A DNA stretch of 64,000 nucleotides from Balaenoptera acutorostrata (taxonomy: Eukaryota > Chordata > Mammalia > Artiodactyla > Balaenopteridae): NCBI RefSeq assembly GCF_949987535.1, contig NC_080068.1, forward strand, positions 81,865,254-81,929,253. Direction: 5' to 3'. The notes under the pieces were generated by a model. It saw only the letters and a program-made list of their open reading frames with translations. It did no database searches and was not told the origin of the DNA. This document shows, piece after piece, positions 62,697 to 64,000 of this stretch. Position 1 is the stretch's first letter, and every line of letters begins with the position of its first letter. A program made the position numbers and the translations under genes.

Positions 62697-63799
62697 AAAT
62701 GACTACTGTGATTCAGATGAATAGCTTTTGGCGGACAGGAGTGAAACTGAGCATCCAGGTAGGGTGATGCAGCAGAGGCCAGGCAAAACGTGACTTCCTA
62801 ATGACATAGTGTTGAGTGTAGGATCTACTGGGAGGGTGGAGGTGAGCAAGTCTGTTGATGGATTCAATGACTCTGAGAGTCAAGGATGACCCCAAAGTTT
62901 TTGGCCTGAGCATTTACATAAATGATGAATGGTGCTGTTTTTTTGAGATAAAAAGTACATGGAGAGTAGAGGCAGGATACTAGTAGGTTTAGAGTAGTAG
63001 ATCAAGAATTTGGTTTTGGAAATGATAATTTTGAGATGTCTATTTGAAAGCAAAGTGGAGCTGGTGAGTGGGCATTTGGATATACAAGCCTGGAATTAAG
63101 TGGAGAGGTTGCAGCTGGAGATAAAGATTTGAGTCATCAGCATTTTGACTTATTTATTTAGCCAAGGAACTGGACAGATTCACCTAGAGAAGGACTGTAG
63201 ATAGAAAAGAGACAAGGATGTAGCCCCAGGGCCTCCAATTTTAGAGGAGGAATGATCTAGCAAAAGAGCCTGAGAAGGAGCAGCTAGAGTCATATCACAA
63301 CAATTAGGAAGAACAAATTGTTTTCTCTTGATGTTTCATTATTTGCTTTCAAATCCCTTAATTATATTAATTCAGAATGTTTAGTTCCACAAGAGTACAG
63401 GATCATTTGTAAAAATATATGTAATGATAATATAAAAATATAGCTAAATCAGCCTTCCCTCTGGTGAATTTACATGCTGGTGACAAGGATAATGACGTTG
63501 AGTAGTTATCTGAACCTGTCTTTTCTTGAACTTCATAGGGGAATATCAGCAGCTTTAGACAGCAAACATATTGCTGATTAGATACTTATGTCAGAGTATG
63601 TTTTTTAACTTACAAACATAATTAGGATTTTATGTTTTTGCTTATTTATATCTGGACTTACAATGGTCAATGATGCTTTAGATTCTGATTTTCAGTACCA
63701 GATGATAGTTATACTGTTCTCTCAGAATACTGTTACGTACATGTTCAGAAATGATAATGAGATAGTGGATAGTATTATGGCATTAATGTACTAGCACAA

Positions 63800-63955
63800 A
63801 TGTACTTTTTATAGTCATCTATTAATGTTTATGGAATGCCTGCTGCCTGTTATAAACATGGCAGGAAAAAATGGTCAGCAATACACATTGCGTGTCTGAG
63901 CTCACAGAGCTTATGTTCTTAAACAAATAAGCAAGCAGAAACTTGCTAGTGGAAT
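63800..63955 (-). repeat. L2 3' fragment, antisense
   Basis: atgtttatggaatgcctgct, gtctgagctcacagagctta and tgttcttaaacaaataagca match the reversed L2 end. Confidence 0.6.
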
Positions 63956-64000
63956 TTATTGTATTTATTATATGTATACATAATTTTTTCTAAATCAGGT

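Larger units (their letters stand above)
61480..63310 (-). repeat. Long L2 relic, antisense, interrupted by two SINEs
   Basis: Three L2 pieces in correct order: 61480-61680 (ttggggatacagtgatgaat), 62008-62376 (tttgaattttattctaagcg, gatgggaagctgc) and 62697-63310 (caaggatgaccccaaagttt, tgagatgtctatttgaaagc, agatttgagtcatcagcatt). Together they span about 1.2 kb of L2. The breaks fall exactly at the SINE target duplications. Confidence 0.8.
61085..64000 (+). other. Intron of ARAP2 (5' part, continues past window)
   Basis: A phase 2 intron. It contains the (GT)21 tract (61206-61247), a long minus-strand L2 relic (about 61480-63310) interrupted by two CHR SINEs in opposite orientation, and an L2 piece at 63800-63955. 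The exon completing the split Arg codon is not seen before 64000. Confidence 0.85.

Noticed and set aside
63998..64000. Acceptor-like ttttttctaaatcag at the window end
   Set aside because: The next exon must complete an Arg codon and, from remembered ARAP2, continue with Thr (AC..). The two bases visible (gt) do not fit, and too little sequence remains to judge.

Overview
The window is mammalian nuclear DNA: an internal part of one large, intron-rich gene on the + strand. Thirteen short exons (70-200 bp, 1,776 bp in total) lie between 8330 and 61084. All have AG/GT borders, and together they read as one unbroken frame of 591 complete codons plus split codons at the two ends. The protein is recognised as ARAP2, an Arf GTPase-activating protein that responds to phosphoinositides. 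In order the exons encode the back half of PH domain 1, PH2, a complete C4 zinc-finger ArfGAP domain with its catalytic arginine, an ankyrin-like region, PH3 and the front of PH4. The N-terminal part (SAM domain, start of PH1) and the C-terminal part (rest of PH4, RhoGAP, Ras-association, PH5) lie outside the window. No other protein-coding gene, tRNA, rRNA, CRISPR array or intact mobile element was found.

The organism is most likely a cetacean, or at least a whale/hippo-lineage cetartiodactyl. Seven copies of a tRNA-derived SINE of the CHR type are present. LINE-1 copies carry the 3' end typical of whales and dolphins. I see no ruminant BovB or Bov-tA repeat, no primate Alu, no rodent B1/B2 and no carnivore SINE. 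The species call is inference from repeat content and was not searched.

Layout. 1-8329 is intron with an L1 fragment, a Tigger1 fossil, a short L1 with a 17-bp target duplication, a MIR and the first SINE. 8330-28562 holds the PH1 and early PH2 exons. Its 13.8-kb second intron carries a 4.4-kb internally deleted L1, a 1.3-kb truncated L1, a MER20 and a SINE. 28563-39926 is an 11.4-kb intron with two SINEs and several MIR, MER5A and MER2 relics. 39927-50781 is the exon-dense part (PH2 end, ArfGAP, ankyrin-like region) and has an L1 flanked by an unusually long, roughly 52-bp target duplication. 50782-57692 is an L2-rich intron. 57693-61084 encodes PH3 and part of PH4. From 61085 the last intron has a (GT)21 tract and an ancient L2 interrupted by two SINEs in opposite orientation.

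No new biological system was found. The second-look items concern repeat structures that could affect RNA processing (UG tract, inverted SINE pairs) and unusual retrotransposition marks (long target duplication, internal deletion, tandem duplications, premature L1 3' end). Residue numbers below count along the 591-codon segment in this window, not the full protein. Family names of old repeats come from recognising consensus phrases by eye, so edges are approximate unless a target duplication is stated.
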